In this document: positions 8,810 to 18,282 of the stretch, one piece after another
Layout: every line of letters begins with the position of its first letter
Position numbering within the stretch: the first letter of the stretch is position 1
Origin: 58-81 sp012729145
Lineage (GTDB): Bacteria > Synergistota > Synergistia > Synergistales > Thermovirgaceae
NCBI GenBank assembly: GCA_040770625.1
Contig: JAXGIW010000003.1
Span: forward strand, 124,001-188,000
Length of the DNA stretch: 64,000 nucleotides
Reading direction: 5' to 3'
The notes under the pieces: generated by a model
The model's input: only the letters and a program-made list of their open reading frames with translations
Database searches by the model: none
What the model was told of the DNA's origin: nothing
Position numbers and translations under genes: made by a program

Positions 8810-8960
8810 ATCTTCTTGTTGTTTAAAGCTTCTTCATCTATATTAATGCAAATCCCTCATCCTGGAGAGGCAATATTCTCTTTCCATTACTCTTGGAACA
8901 ACAACCAAAACAAAAGACCTCCGGAGCGACAGACCGATCTCCAGAGGCCTTAAGAGCATG

Positions 8961-8995
8961 AAAAAGCGAGACCCCGGATTTTTCCGGGGTCTCGC
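8961..8995 (-). terminator. Intrinsic terminator after the tRNA-Ser pair
   Basis: On the minus strand a perfect 12-bp stem (8984-8995 with 8966-8977) with a 6-nt loop is followed by TTTTT. It lies just downstream of the tRNA 3' end. A second weaker hairpin with a T-rich tail (about 8901-8950) follows and may back it up. Confidence 0.85.
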
Positions 8996-9003
8996 TGATT
9001 GTC

Positions 9004-9091
9004 TGGCGGAGAAGGAGGGATTCGAACCCACGGGACGTTGCCGCCCAGACGCTCTCCAAGCGCCCGCCTTCGACCACTCGGCCACTTCTCC
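9004..9091 (-). tRNA. tRNA-Ser (anticodon GGA)
   Basis: The minus strand folds as a class II tRNA with a long variable arm. Acceptor GGAGAAG pairs with CTTCTCC and CCA is encoded. The T arm contains GTTCGAAT. The anticodon stem GGCGC/GCGTC encloses loop TTGGAGA, giving anticodon GGA for UCC/UCU codons. Confidence 0.95.
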
Positions 9092-9110
9092 ATTTACGGT
9101 ATTTATTATA

Positions 9111-9203
9111 TGGCGGAGAGAGTGGGATTTGAACCCACGAGACGGCTCATCACCGCCTAGACGATTTCGAGTCGCCCGCCTTCGACCACTCGGCCATCCC
9201 TCC
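9111..9203 (-). tRNA. tRNA-Ser (anticodon CGA)
   Basis: Class II tRNA with acceptor GGAGGGA... and encoded CCA. The T loop is GTTCAAAT, and the anticodon stem GGCGA/TCGTC encloses CTCGAAA, giving anticodon CGA for UCG codons. It starts 15 nt after tadA and is 19 nt from the second tRNA-Ser, so tadA and both tRNAs may be one transcript ending at the 8961-8995 terminator. Confidence 0.95.
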
Positions 9204-9218
9204 ACCCTTTCCTTCCCC

Positions 9219-9688
<470 letters not shown>

Positions 9689-9692
<4 letters not shown>

Positions 9693-12211
9693 GGCCGCTC
9701 TCTCCTCCTGCCGAGATAGACGAGGAACCACAGCAAGGCAAGTGACATTCCCAGCGCTGACACGCCGAGAATAACCCGTCCTGTCTGGCCCTTCTCCGGG
9801 GAGGGCCCGAACAGGCCCGCCCTCGGTTCCGGGGTCTCCAGATAGAAGTGCGCCGCCTCTTTCCCATCCGATACCAGGAAGACATCCCCCTTCAGCTCTC
9901 CCGGGTGAAATCTCTCAAAGAAATCGGTGCCGGACTGTGACCTGCCGGGCCAGCCCAGCACAAGGCCGAGTCCCCTGCTCTTGCGTGATATGAGCTGGAT
10001 AAAGACATCCCTCTCGAGGTCCAGCCTGGCCTTCACGCTCCTTCCCCGGGAAATGACCGTCTCTCCCTTCCGGTGAACGGCTGCAATGGGGATCCCCAGG
10101 GAGAGGATCTTCTCCAGGTCTGACGCGACTATCGCGTCGCCTTTCAGGTTCTCCCACTCCAGTTGTGACAGTGGCTTGACCTTGACCTCCAGGGCTTTCC
10201 CCAGAGTCCTCTGCCAGTCAGCGAGGATGCCAGCAACGGCTGAAAGCATTCCATCCATCGGTTCGGGACCCACGAAAAGAGAGATCTCACCGCCTGTCAG
10301 CTGATAGGGAAGGTACTCCAGCAAGGAGGGCAGTCGCCTTGTCGACAGGGGGGTCCGCACCTGTGACGAGCCATCAACTACGACCCAGAAGACATCCCCT
10401 GGCAATTCTCTTTCCTTCCCTCCAGCCGGTTCAAGAACGGCTCTCAACCCTATCTCCAGAGGGCCCTGGCCGAGAAGTTTTTCCGGGATCTTCGCCGTCA
10501 GCCGATCCTTCTCCGAGGCGGACGACCTGCCCAGTTTAACAGTATCGGCGGGTGCGCCGTTAAGTTCGATGCCAAGGGTGGACCGTTCACCGTCTAGAAG
10601 GTGCGAAGAACGGAATGTCAAAGAAACTTCCCCTGGCCCTCCGATCTTTCCGACAGGAGGAGGCGTGAGGATCATTCTCCGTTCCCGTGTCCCGGCAGCG
10701 CTGAGAACAATGTCGCCGCCGGTCAGCTCCTTTAAGGTAAAGGTTCCGTCCGCTTCTTCCGTCTCTCTGGCGGAAAGTGTCTTCCCCGGAGTAATGAAGG
10801 CTCTCCTCGTATCGAACCGGTCCCGAAGTGATAGATCCATCAGGGACAGGGTTCCCGAAAGTACACCTCCGGCGGTATCGGAAGTCACCAGGAGCCTGAA
10901 CTTGCCATAGGAATCCACGAAGGCCGAAAGGAAGCCCTTGTCTCCGGGCGGGGTCTCTGAACGGAAAGCCTGAAGGACCGGCAGCGGCAAAAGGGGACTC
11001 CTGCCCAGGTAGACCGTGTGGAAGTACCTGGCAGTTTCGCTATCAACCAGTCCCGGCGTGAGTATCCTGGCCCGGATCTGGCCGGAGGGTCTGCCTCCAT
11101 TCCACTCCATGACCATCTCAAGGGCCGCCTGGATCTCTTCCGGCTCCGGTCTTTCGGGCAATACCACAGCCAGGTCTTCGCCCTCAGGGGAAAGGCTTCC
11201 ATCAATGAATGCGCCTATGTCCTTCAGGCGGACGTCAGAAGCAGAGAGGTACCGCAGGCGAAGGAAACTCCCGTCAAGGATCCTGAGGGTTCCCCCGGTC
11301 GGGCCTCTCCCGCTCTCAGGGTAAGCGCTCACAGCCAGGGTCATCCTGTTCACCCCCGGCCGGATCAGACCGGGGGGCAGTTCTATCCTGGTTCCGGTGC
11401 CAGATCCTTTCCTGACCTGAAGGAGGGTATCGCCGACGGGGACGCCATTAAGGGTGAAGGACACCCTTGCCTGAGCCTCTCCTTCGTCTGCATCGAAAAC
11501 AAGAACGGGGATGAAAGAACTGCCCTCAACTATCCTTCTCGTAAAGGGGACTTCGAAGGGGAAGGTCCTTGCGGTGAAACCCTCTTCCAGGACCATCTCC
11601 TCCGGGGAGAGTCTGAGATCGGTGTACCCCTTTCCCGGGCCTGTGACAAGAGGTGCCCGAACAAGGCCGTGGATGCCGAATACCCGGGGGTTTTGGCCAT
11701 CCTGCCCGGTTGCTCCGGGGGAAGGGGAGATGTCCACGACGATCCTTTCGGGGCTGGGGAGAGTGTAGTGCTTCACCGTGACCACCGGAGACCTCAGATT
11801 TATCTCAAGGGAAGTACCCCCGGCAGTGGGTCTGGCGGAAAAGGACGATGCGACCCTGTTGTTCGGGAAGTTCCCCGATCGCTCTTCAGCGGACTCGGCC
11901 CTGATGTCGATAATGACCTTTGAACCCTCCGCTGACAACGAGTATTTGACGGGTCTGTCAAGATCGATCACCAGCCTTGCCCCTTCAGGCTGAAGACCGG
12001 CCCTGAATGAGACGGCAGAAGTAGCACTCGCCGCTGAGAGAGAGAGGGCGGAGATGATCAGGACGGCAAGAAGTCCTGCCGTCCCGATGGTTCTCTTCAA
12101 GGCCGAGGGGACCTTCAGTCTCAGCATAACGTCAGGGCCGGTACCCGGGATCATTCTCTTCTCCGCAGGAAAGGACTTCAAGGCCAAATCCTCGAGCCAT
12201 GTCCTTCCCAT
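9689..12211 (-). CDS. AMIN-domain protein fused to a BcsB-like region
   Basis: Exported, membrane-anchored protein of about 840 residues. An N-terminal hydrophobic segment (about 43-62, ending ALSLSAASATSA) precedes an AMIN-like beta domain (about 66-155, with GARLVIDLDRPVKY and RIVVDISPSP). The remainder resembles cellulose-synthase regulatory subunit BcsB: repeated beta-sandwich units with VSFTLNGVPVGDT and GIELNGAPADTVKL, LPPGLIRPGVN, and a C-terminal membrane helix near 815-835 before a basic tail. AMIN domains bind cell-wall polymers, and BcsB guides nascent glucan through the periplasm. No glycosyltransferase (BcsA) is nearby. The start is unsure; codons at 12154 and 12127 also precede the hydrophobic stretch. 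Confidence 0.75.
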
Positions 12212-12229
12212 CGGTTCTTCCCTGCTTCA

Positions 12230-13735
12230 CTAATTCTCCCCTCCGGCGGCTTTCTCGTCCTCTCTCAGCTTCCTCCTGAGTACTTTTCCTACGCTCGAAA
12301 GGGGCAGCTCGTCCACTATGTCTATCTTCCTGGGTACCTTGTAGTGGGCGAGGTGCTCCTTTGCGTACTGTACCAGGTCATGCTGGGTCACCTCTGTTCC
12401 TTCAAAGGGCACAACGAAGGCCTTGACCACTTCCCCGCTCATGGAGGAAGAGATCCCTATGGCGGCGCTCATCTTGACCGCCGGGTGCGCGTTCAGCACC
12501 GTCTCCACCTCCTGGGGGTAGACGTTGAACCCTCCGACGATGATCAGGTCCGTGGCCCTGTCCAGGATGGATATGAAGCCATCCTCGTCTATCTTCACTA
12601 TATCTCCCGTGTCCAGCCATCCGTCATGGAACCGCTCGGCCGTCAGTTCAGGCGCCCGGAAGTATCCCGAGGTCACCGAGGGACCCTTCACCCACAGAAC
12701 TCCTTCTTCACTCCCGGGAAGGATTTCGCCTTCAAGGCCCCTTATCTGTATCTCGTACCCCGGGAGAGGCGGCCCTACAGTTCCCAGTTTCCTTTTTTTC
12801 TCGGAGGGGTTGCATGAGACTACTGGAGAGCATTCCGTCAACCCGTAGCCTTCGAAGCAGATGACCCCCATATCCTTCCTTATCCTGCCCTCAAGCGTCG
12901 GGTCGAGTTTTCCTCCCCCGGTGAGGATGTATTTCAGGTGCGGGAAGGAAATACCCTCCTTCAGGACAGCACCCAGCAGGAACGGGAGCATGGTCGGTAC
13001 TGCTATCAGGATACTCACTTCAGCCGCCATGAGGGCATCAAGGGTCTCCTTCACCGGAATGAAGGATGAGACGATGACCATGGGGAGACCGTAACAAAGG
13101 GGCAATACCCCGCAGATGGTGAAACCCAGTGAGTGGAAGTTGGGGAGGACGTTCATCAGGATCCTGCCAGTGTCAAAGCCCTCGATGTTCTCGTGGACCT
13201 TGAGGGAGTTGTCAACAAGGTTCCCGTGGCTCACCTGCACAGCCTTGGGGGCTCCAGTAGTACCGGACGTAGCGAAGATAACGGCTGTGCTTTCATCTTC
13301 CCTGGTATCCTTCCGCCCTTTGAAGCCCGGCAGTGGGCCTACAGGGGGAGCGATAACGGCCGGGATACCGGCCCCTTCAAGGGTCTTGGCCAGGCTGTCC
13401 ATTCCGTCGCCGAGCACTGCCCCGACGGGATCGATGTGTTCCACTATCTTCAGACTGGCGTTGATGCCGCTCCTTGCGTTGAGGGGGGCTATAGCCCCTC
13501 CAAGCCTCCATGCGGCCACGGCAATTGCCCAGAGGAGGGGTGAATTGGCCATGAAGATCGCGATCCTTGATCCAGGACCGAACCCGCTCTCTTCCAGGAT
13601 CTTCTCTGTGTTCGCGATGAGCCCGAGGAATTCGGCCCCGTTCATCCAGGACCCCTTCCACCATACCGCAGGTTTGGAAGCATTCTCTTCAAGACGTCCG
13701 GTTATGATCCTTTCGAGCCTCTCGAATTCTGGCAT
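12230..13735 (-). CDS. AMP-dependent acyl-CoA ligase / synthetase
   Basis: ANL-superfamily enzyme that activates a carboxylate with ATP and forms a CoA thioester. The AMP-binding motif FATSGTTGAPKAVQVSH, the adenine-binding GYGLTECSPVVS, the hinge aspartate in DGWLDTGDIV, the hinge DRATDLIIVGGFNVYPQEVE, and the C-terminal lysine in LPLSSVGKVLRR are all present. At 501 residues it is typical of medium- to long-chain fatty-acid ligases. ATG 13735 follows a purine-rich GGGGGAGAGGG site. It follows grdX by about 80 bp. A role in activating acids from amino acid fermentation is possible but inferred. Confidence 0.9.
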   Translation of the reverse strand: MPEFERLERIITGRLEENASKPAVWWKGSWMNGAEFLGLIANTEKILEESGFGPGSRIAIFMANSPLLWAIAVAAWRLGGAIAPLNARSGINASLKIVEHIDPVGAVLGDGMDSLAKTLEGAGIPAVIAPPVGPLPGFKGRKDTREDESTAVIFATSGTTGAPKAVQVSHGNLVDNSLKVHENIEGFDTGRILMNVLPNFHSLGFTICGVLPLCYGLPMVIVSSFIPVKETLDALMAAEVSILIAVPTMLPFLLGAVLKEGISFPHLKYILTGGGKLDPTLEGRIRKDMGVICFEGYGLTECSPVVSCNPSEKKRKLGTVGPPLPGYEIQIRGLEGEILPGSEEGVLWVKGPSVTSGYFRAPELTAERFHDGWLDTGDIVKIDEDGFISILDRATDLIIVGGFNVYPQEVETVLNAHPAVKMSAAIGISSSMSGEVVKAFVVPFEGTEVTQHDLVQYAKEHLAHYKVPRKIDIVDELPLSSVGKVLRRKLREDEKAAGGEN

Positions 13736-13813
13736 TGTTTTTCCCTCTCCCCCTCTGGATGGCCCTCGGAGGATACCATCCCTTTTATCATTATCCACGA
13801 AGGGTTCTCCCCT

Positions 13814-14173
13814 TCACCGGTGACCCAGGCTAGTCTCGAGAAGCTCCAGGTCCATAAAGGCCAGATCTTTGCCCCGCCCCCCGATACTGGACAGGAAGGG
13901 GGTTTCCCTTAGGCGCTGCCTGGCACTTTCAAGGAGGAGAAGGTCCCTGCCATTCTTTAACTGGCCTTTCTCCTCCACGAGAGCTATCGAACGGTAAGGG
14001 TTTTTCATCAGCCTTCCATTCGGAGGCAGAGGGGATCCCAGCAGGGAATAACCCTCCAGCATCATCCTCGAGGCCTCTTCGACAACTTCGACGGGTGACC
14101 CCTCAACTTTACGCGAATTTTCGTATTTCTCAAAAGCAAGAGGGTTATTGGTAACGACAAGAATTTTCTTCAT
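13814..14173 (-). CDS. grdX: GrdX family protein
   Basis: Small protein encoded with glycine/sarcosine/betaine reductase genes in amino-acid-fermenting anaerobes; its biochemical role is unknown. The 119-residue product begins MKKILVVTNNPLAFEKYEN and continues with VEGSPVEVVEEA and YSLLGSPLPPNGRLMKNPYRS, the conserved GrdX pattern. I start at 14173; the frame to 14263 runs through the intergenic hairpin. It is downstream of grdE-grdB here, whereas in clostridial operons it is usually first. Confidence 0.88.
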   Translation of the reverse strand: MKKILVVTNNPLAFEKYENSRKVEGSPVEVVEEASRMMLEGYSLLGSPLPPNGRLMKNPYRSIALVEEKGQLKNGRDLLLLESARQRLRETPFLSSIGGRGKDLAFMDLELLETSLGHR

Positions 14174-14242
14174 AGGGACAGATCCACTCCCCGGAGTCTG
14201 CGGATGATCAATTATAACCTCCACGGGCCTTCCTTTTCCAGA

Positions 14243-14275
14243 AACAAGGGGCGGAAGGCCCAAGCCTCCCGCCCC
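14243..14275 (-). terminator. Hairpin between grdB and grdX
   Basis: On the minus strand an 11-bp GC-rich stem (14265-14275 with 14248-14258, one wobble pair) with a 6-nt loop is followed by TTGTTTC. It probably reduces or ends transcription after grdB. Confidence 0.6.
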
Positions 14276-14305
14276 GCATCGGACGAACAGATCCCCCCAG
14301 CCTTT

Positions 14306-15616
14306 CTAGGAGGTGAAGATGGTCTGCTCCTCTACAGGTGTCTGGATCGCCCTCAAGGCTCTCTCGAGAAGTTCCCGCCTCACTGCCCTGTCGCCCTCGG
14401 CGCCTCTCGAGGGGTCGCCCACAGGGTGGGGAATGGCAACACCGGGCACGATCCTGTTCGCTCCCACCGTCAGCATTATGGGAACTATGGTGGCTATCTG
14501 GACCACCGGTATCCCTGCCGAGTTCTCGATCTCCCTTACCATCGATGCACCGCACCGGGTACAGGTACCTCAGGTGGAGGTAAGGATGACCGCATCTACG
14601 CCGTCCTTCTTGAGCCTTTCGCCGATCTCCTGGCCGAACCTCTCGGCATGGGCCACGGCGGTACCTGTCCCTGTGGTGGTGAAAACGTTATCGTAGAGCT
14701 TGCCGAACACTCCCTCTCTCTCCATCTCCCTCATTATGTCGAGAGGGAGGACCGTATCGGGATCCTCGTTGGCCCACACCCGGTCATAGCCACCGTGGAT
14801 GGACTCGAAGTTCTCCGGGGTCAGGTCGTCAAGGCTGGAGATGTCGTAAACGCCGTAGGATTCTGCCGATGAGACCCTTATATGGTCGGGGTTCCCCCGC
14901 GGGACTATGCCTCCGGAGCTTACCAGTGCTATGGTGGCATTTTTCAGGTCCTTCACCGGTTCCGCCGGCGGTATGCGTTTGAATACGGGCATCTCGTACT
15001 CGGTGGAAAAGGGCTTTCCTGCAAGTTTCCTGAGCAGCATGTCAACAGCCCTCTTCGCCCCGTTGGTCTCGTGGAAGAAGTTCTTCCTGATCCCTCTCGG
15101 GAAATACCCTTCATCCTCTGCGGCACCGAGAGGGGTCCCCTTCAGGATCTTCACGGCAAGGGCCGATATCGCACCGAGAGCATCCTTCATTCCTCGGGCG
15201 CTGTCAGAGGTCTTCACGATGAAGGTCTTGGGGCTGTACAGCTCAACGCCCGGGTTCTCCCTGTACATGCCCGTGATGGAAGGGATGCCGAGCTTTTCGG
15301 TCACGGCCGAACAGATATCTCCGCAGGCCACTCCGTAGCGGCCGGCGTTGAACGCGGGCCCCGCAACGAGAAGATCAGGCTTGAACTCCCCTATCAACCT
15401 GACGCACTCAGCCCTAGCCTCTTCAAGATGCTCGCCGAAATAGCTGTCCCCGCAGATGACCGTCCCGACCACTACGGCTTCTTCTCCGAGGAGGCTCTGT
15501 ACCTGCATGGCCGGGCCCACGGTCCCGGGGCGGGCCGAAGGCGGCACATGGGCCTGTTCCTCTCCCCCCATGCCGGCGAAGAACTGGTTGATATAGCAAA
15601 CTACTCTCCTGGTCAT
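14306..15616 (-). CDS. grdB: Glycine reductase-type complex component B, gamma subunit, selenoprotein
   Basis: Substrate-binding selenoprotein of the glycine, sarcosine or betaine reductase family, which passes a carboxymethyl group to selenoprotein A. Translation must read through the UGA at 14570-14572. The frame continues as the family signature U-GTCTRC and then EIENSAGIPVVQIATIVPI to the stop at 14306. Sec falls at residue 349 of 436, matching characterised GrdB length and Sec position. The N-terminus has CYINQFFAGMGGEEQA. The start at 15616 (MTRRVVCYIN) overlaps nothing essential; the longer frame to 15643 overlaps grdE. Which substrate it binds is not determined: grdA, grdC and grdD are absent from the window. 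Confidence 0.93.
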
Positions 15617-15633
15617 TTTCACCGCCCCCTCTC

Positions 15634-16920
15634 CTATATCCACCGGGCCCCGATCCTGCTGAAGCCGAGCTCGTTAGTGGAACCGATGATCGCCTGCAGC
15701 TCAACGAACATGGAACCGTCCTTCCGGAGACTCTCCTCGGCACCGCCTGAGAGGTTGGATATGGAGCTGTCGTAACCCAGTATCCTGTCCATGACCGGAA
15801 GTTCTACCATCTCGTTAACGTTCCCGGCGGAGACGAAGGCCGTTATCTCCGGGGCGGCGTCGGCCAACCCCTGGCTCTTTCCGTCGGTACCGGCAGCCTC
15901 ATCGGAAATTATCACCGTCCTGATCCCCAGCTTCTCGCACTTGGCGGCGTTCATGCAGAGGTCAGTATCAGGGTTCCCGTAACCCTCTTCGGATACCACC
16001 ACCCCATCAGCCCCGAGCATCCTGGCGAGGTTGGCGTTGAACCACGAGGTCCGCTCCTTGCCCGCAAGCCTTGTATCTTCCAGGGTCGGGATGACGCCCA
16101 GGAAGACCAGTTCCTTCCCATGCCTGCTGTATAGCTCCTCCACTATCGGGTCGTTCAGGTGGTGCCACGTAGTGTTCTTGTCGCAGGATGATACGCAGTT
16201 CCCCGAGACCATGGCACCATCCATCTTCTCGTTGGGGTGAATAAGGGTCGGTACCAGGTGCTTCATATCTGCACCGTAGAGGAAAGTATCGTGGAGAAGC
16301 CCCTGGGTTATGGACATGCAGAAATAGGCAATCTTTGGAAGGTGAGGGTATTTGGCGGACTCTTCTACGGGCCCTCCCATTTCATAGACTTTTACTTCAT
16401 CTGCCTTTGAGTCCCTGCACTTGTCGGCCAGGTACCACCCCAGCCTGAAACCTGCCTCGCGGAGAGCCGCCTCGTAGGAGTGCTGGTCGAGGCCTTCGAC
16501 GGGCTCCACTACCAGGACCACGTTATTGGTCTGGGAAAATGGAGAGTAGTCCGCAGCGGGGCCGGACATGTCTATGAGCCCTTCCTGGAAGGCCACAATG
16601 GGACCGCAGGTAACGACGGCCGCACCGTCAAGGACCAGTGTGGTTCCCTCACCTACGGTCTGCATCCCTCCCACGAAACCCGGGAAAACTTCCCCCGGGC
16701 CGGAAAGTTTGCAGCGGGGCTCGATAACGTCCTTAACCGGTATGATCCTTACGCTCTCGCCAGGGCGCGCAAACTCCAGCTCCGCCCTGGCGAACCTGTT
16801 ATCCTTCATGGCTACGGAGAGCATCTCCTCACGGTTGACGAACAGGGTCCCCCTCTCGACCTTCGTCTCGTCGCCCCATAAGACATTCCTGACCGAAACC
16901 TTGTGCAATTCCAACCTCAT
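15634..16920 (-). CDS. grdE: Glycine reductase-type component B alpha/beta proprotein
   Basis: Proprotein that self-cleaves to give a pyruvoyl-containing subunit partnering GrdB. From the start at 16920 (MRLELHKVSVRNVLWG) it is 428 residues, the usual length. The cleavage dipeptide is present as SGN241-C242VSSCDKNT, at the same number as in the characterised enzyme. The ATG follows TGGAGGGG. It heads the grdE-grdB-grdX group and is divergent from a CdaR/PucR-like activator, which is the obvious candidate regulator. GrdE and homologues for sarcosine and betaine are similar, so substrate is unassigned. Confidence 0.92.
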   Translation of the reverse strand: MRLELHKVSVRNVLWGDETKVERGTLFVNREEMLSVAMKDNRFARAELEFARPGESVRIIPVKDVIEPRCKLSGPGEVFPGFVGGMQTVGEGTTLVLDGAAVVTCGPIVAFQEGLIDMSGPAADYSPFSQTNNVVLVVEPVEGLDQHSYEAALREAGFRLGWYLADKCRDSKADEVKVYEMGGPVEESAKYPHLPKIAYFCMSITQGLLHDTFLYGADMKHLVPTLIHPNEKMDGAMVSGNCVSSCDKNTTWHHLNDPIVEELYSRHGKELVFLGVIPTLEDTRLAGKERTSWFNANLARMLGADGVVVSEEGYGNPDTDLCMNAAKCEKLGIRTVIISDEAAGTDGKSQGLADAAPEITAFVSAGNVNEMVELPVMDRILGYDSSISNLSGGAEESLRKDGSMFVELQAIIGSTNELGFSRIGARWI

Positions 16921-16966
16921 GGGCCATCCCCCCTCCAGGCTTGCTGTCATTGCTTCTTTCCCCCAG

Positions 16967-17057
16967 ATTATAGGCCTGCTGACCAAGGGTTGATACTGTT
17001 CACCTTCAAGGACTTGAACCCTTTTAAAAGGCACTTTTTTGTGCTTTTGCACAAAAA
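16967..17057. promoter_or_regulatory. Shared control region between grdE and the CdaR/PucR-like regulator
   Basis: On the minus strand TATAAT (16967-16972) lies 47 nt before the grdE start with no good -35 box, as expected for an activated promoter. Upstream is the palindrome CTTTTAAAAG (17021-17030) and the perfect repeat TTTTTGTGC-TTTT-GCACAAAAA (17036-17057). The latter is a strong operator candidate for the adjacent regulator. Confidence 0.5.
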
Positions 17058-17103
17058 GGGGTTATGGACGATAATCGGTTGCAAGGAAAGGGAGGCGTTG
17101 CCA

Positions 17104-18282
17104 ATGCTCAGGCGCTTCGCACAGGAGATCTGCAAAACCACTCACGACATTATCGGCCACCACGTACTGGTCACTGACGGGAATGCCGTGATCATAGGAA
17201 GCAGCGATCCTTCGCGGCTTTTCACGGTACATACTCCTTCAGTCGAATGCATGAGGTCCCGGGCCGAGACCTATACAGACCGGGAAGAGGCCGGACGCAT
17301 GGAGGGCGTCAAACCCGGCGTCACACTGCCGGTCTGCCTTGCAGGAGAGGTTGTGGGTTCCATAGCCATCGCAGGGGATCACAGGGAAGTAGCCCGTTAC
17401 GGCTACCTTGTACAGAAACAGGCCGAACTCTTCATCAGGGAGCAGGTCATCCAGGAGTCGGCAGGCGCCAGGGACAGGGCGATCCAGGAACTGACAGCAC
17501 ATATCGCCTCCTTCGCACCGGGTAACGACGACCCCGCTATTCTGGCCACCAGGATAAGGGAACTGGGCTTCGAGCCCGACACCCCCAGGATATGCCTGAT
17601 ACTGGAGCCCGGGTCCGACAGCCCCGCAATGCTGGATAAACTTAACGACCCTGTAGGTGGAGTGTCGGTCCGGAGCGGTATACGGGAGATGATCAGGTAC
17701 GTCTTCCCCGAACCCGCAAGCTTCTGCTCGAGCCTGGGACAGACAAGGTTCGCTGTCTTTGCTTCCACCGGGGCCTCTCCAGGGGATCCCCTGGAAGGCT
17801 CCCCTGGAGAGGGTTGCAGAAGGTGCAGGGAGAACCTTGAGCAGATGGGGCTGTCCTTGACAGTCGGAGCGGGATCTCTGGCCAGGACGGTAGAAGACCT
17901 CCACTATTCATACGGCGATGCCTGGAAGGCCCTGACCATAGGGATCAAGAAGAACGAACCCGGGAAGATCCACCGGATAGGCGATTACCTGATGGAAGAT
18001 CTGCTCACGACGGTCAATGTCAAAAAGGGAAGGCGTTTCGCACGCAACGCCCTTTCGGGGCTCAGGAAGACCCCTGACGGAGGGGAGATGCTTCATACCT
18101 TTCGGAGATGGTGCCTGCACCCCTGCAGCCCCGGTATCGTTGCGAAGGAACTTAATATTCACAGGAACACGCTGCACTACAGGATCGAAAAGATCAGGAA
18201 GGCTACCGGCTACGACATCAGGAGTTTCAGGGATGCCTTCGAGCTCTTCATGGCGGTGACCCTGGAGATGCTTCACGAATGA
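17104..18282 (+). CDS. CdaR/PucR-type transcriptional regulator with sugar-diacid-recognition-like domain
   Basis: Probable activator of 392 residues. The N-terminal third (FAQEICKTTHDIIGHHVLVTDG) matches the diacid-recognition domain of CdaR-like proteins. The middle is a degenerate GGDEF-like region. The C-terminus holds the PucR helix-turn-helix, VAKELNIHRNTLHYRIEKIRKATG. ATG 17104 follows GGGAGG by 8 nt. It is divergent from grdE with a perfect inverted repeat between, so control of the grd genes is likely. The ligand is unknown; family members sense organic acids or amino acid derivatives. Confidence 0.85.
   Translation: MLRRFAQEICKTTHDIIGHHVLVTDGNAVIIGSSDPSRLFTVHTPSVECMRSRAETYTDREEAGRMEGVKPGVTLPVCLAGEVVGSIAIAGDHREVARYGYLVQKQAELFIREQVIQESAGARDRAIQELTAHIASFAPGNDDPAILATRIRELGFEPDTPRICLILEPGSDSPAMLDKLNDPVGGVSVRSGIREMIRYVFPEPASFCSSLGQTRFAVFASTGASPGDPLEGSPGEGCRRCRENLEQMGLSLTVGAGSLARTVEDLHYSYGDAWKALTIGIKKNEPGKIHRIGDYLMEDLLTTVNVKKGRRFARNALSGLRKTPDGGEMLHTFRRWCLHPCSPGIVAKELNIHRNTLHYRIEKIRKATGYDIRSFRDAFELFMAVTLEMLHE

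Noticed and set aside
8709..8960. A manganese-type (yybP-ykoY) riboswitch ahead of the P-type ATPase
   Set aside because: The conserved GGGGAGUAG-type loop sequences are not visible; only a simple CTGTCAT/ATGACAG repeat is present.
9111..9203. Use of the tRNA-Ser genes as an integration site of a mobile element
   Set aside because: No integrase gene or direct repeat of a tRNA 3' end was seen in the neighbouring sequence.
14306..15643. Treating grdB as two genes split at 14570
   Set aside because: The break is a UGA within the exact U-x-x-C-x-x-C signature and both halves align to one GrdB, so it is a single selenoprotein gene.
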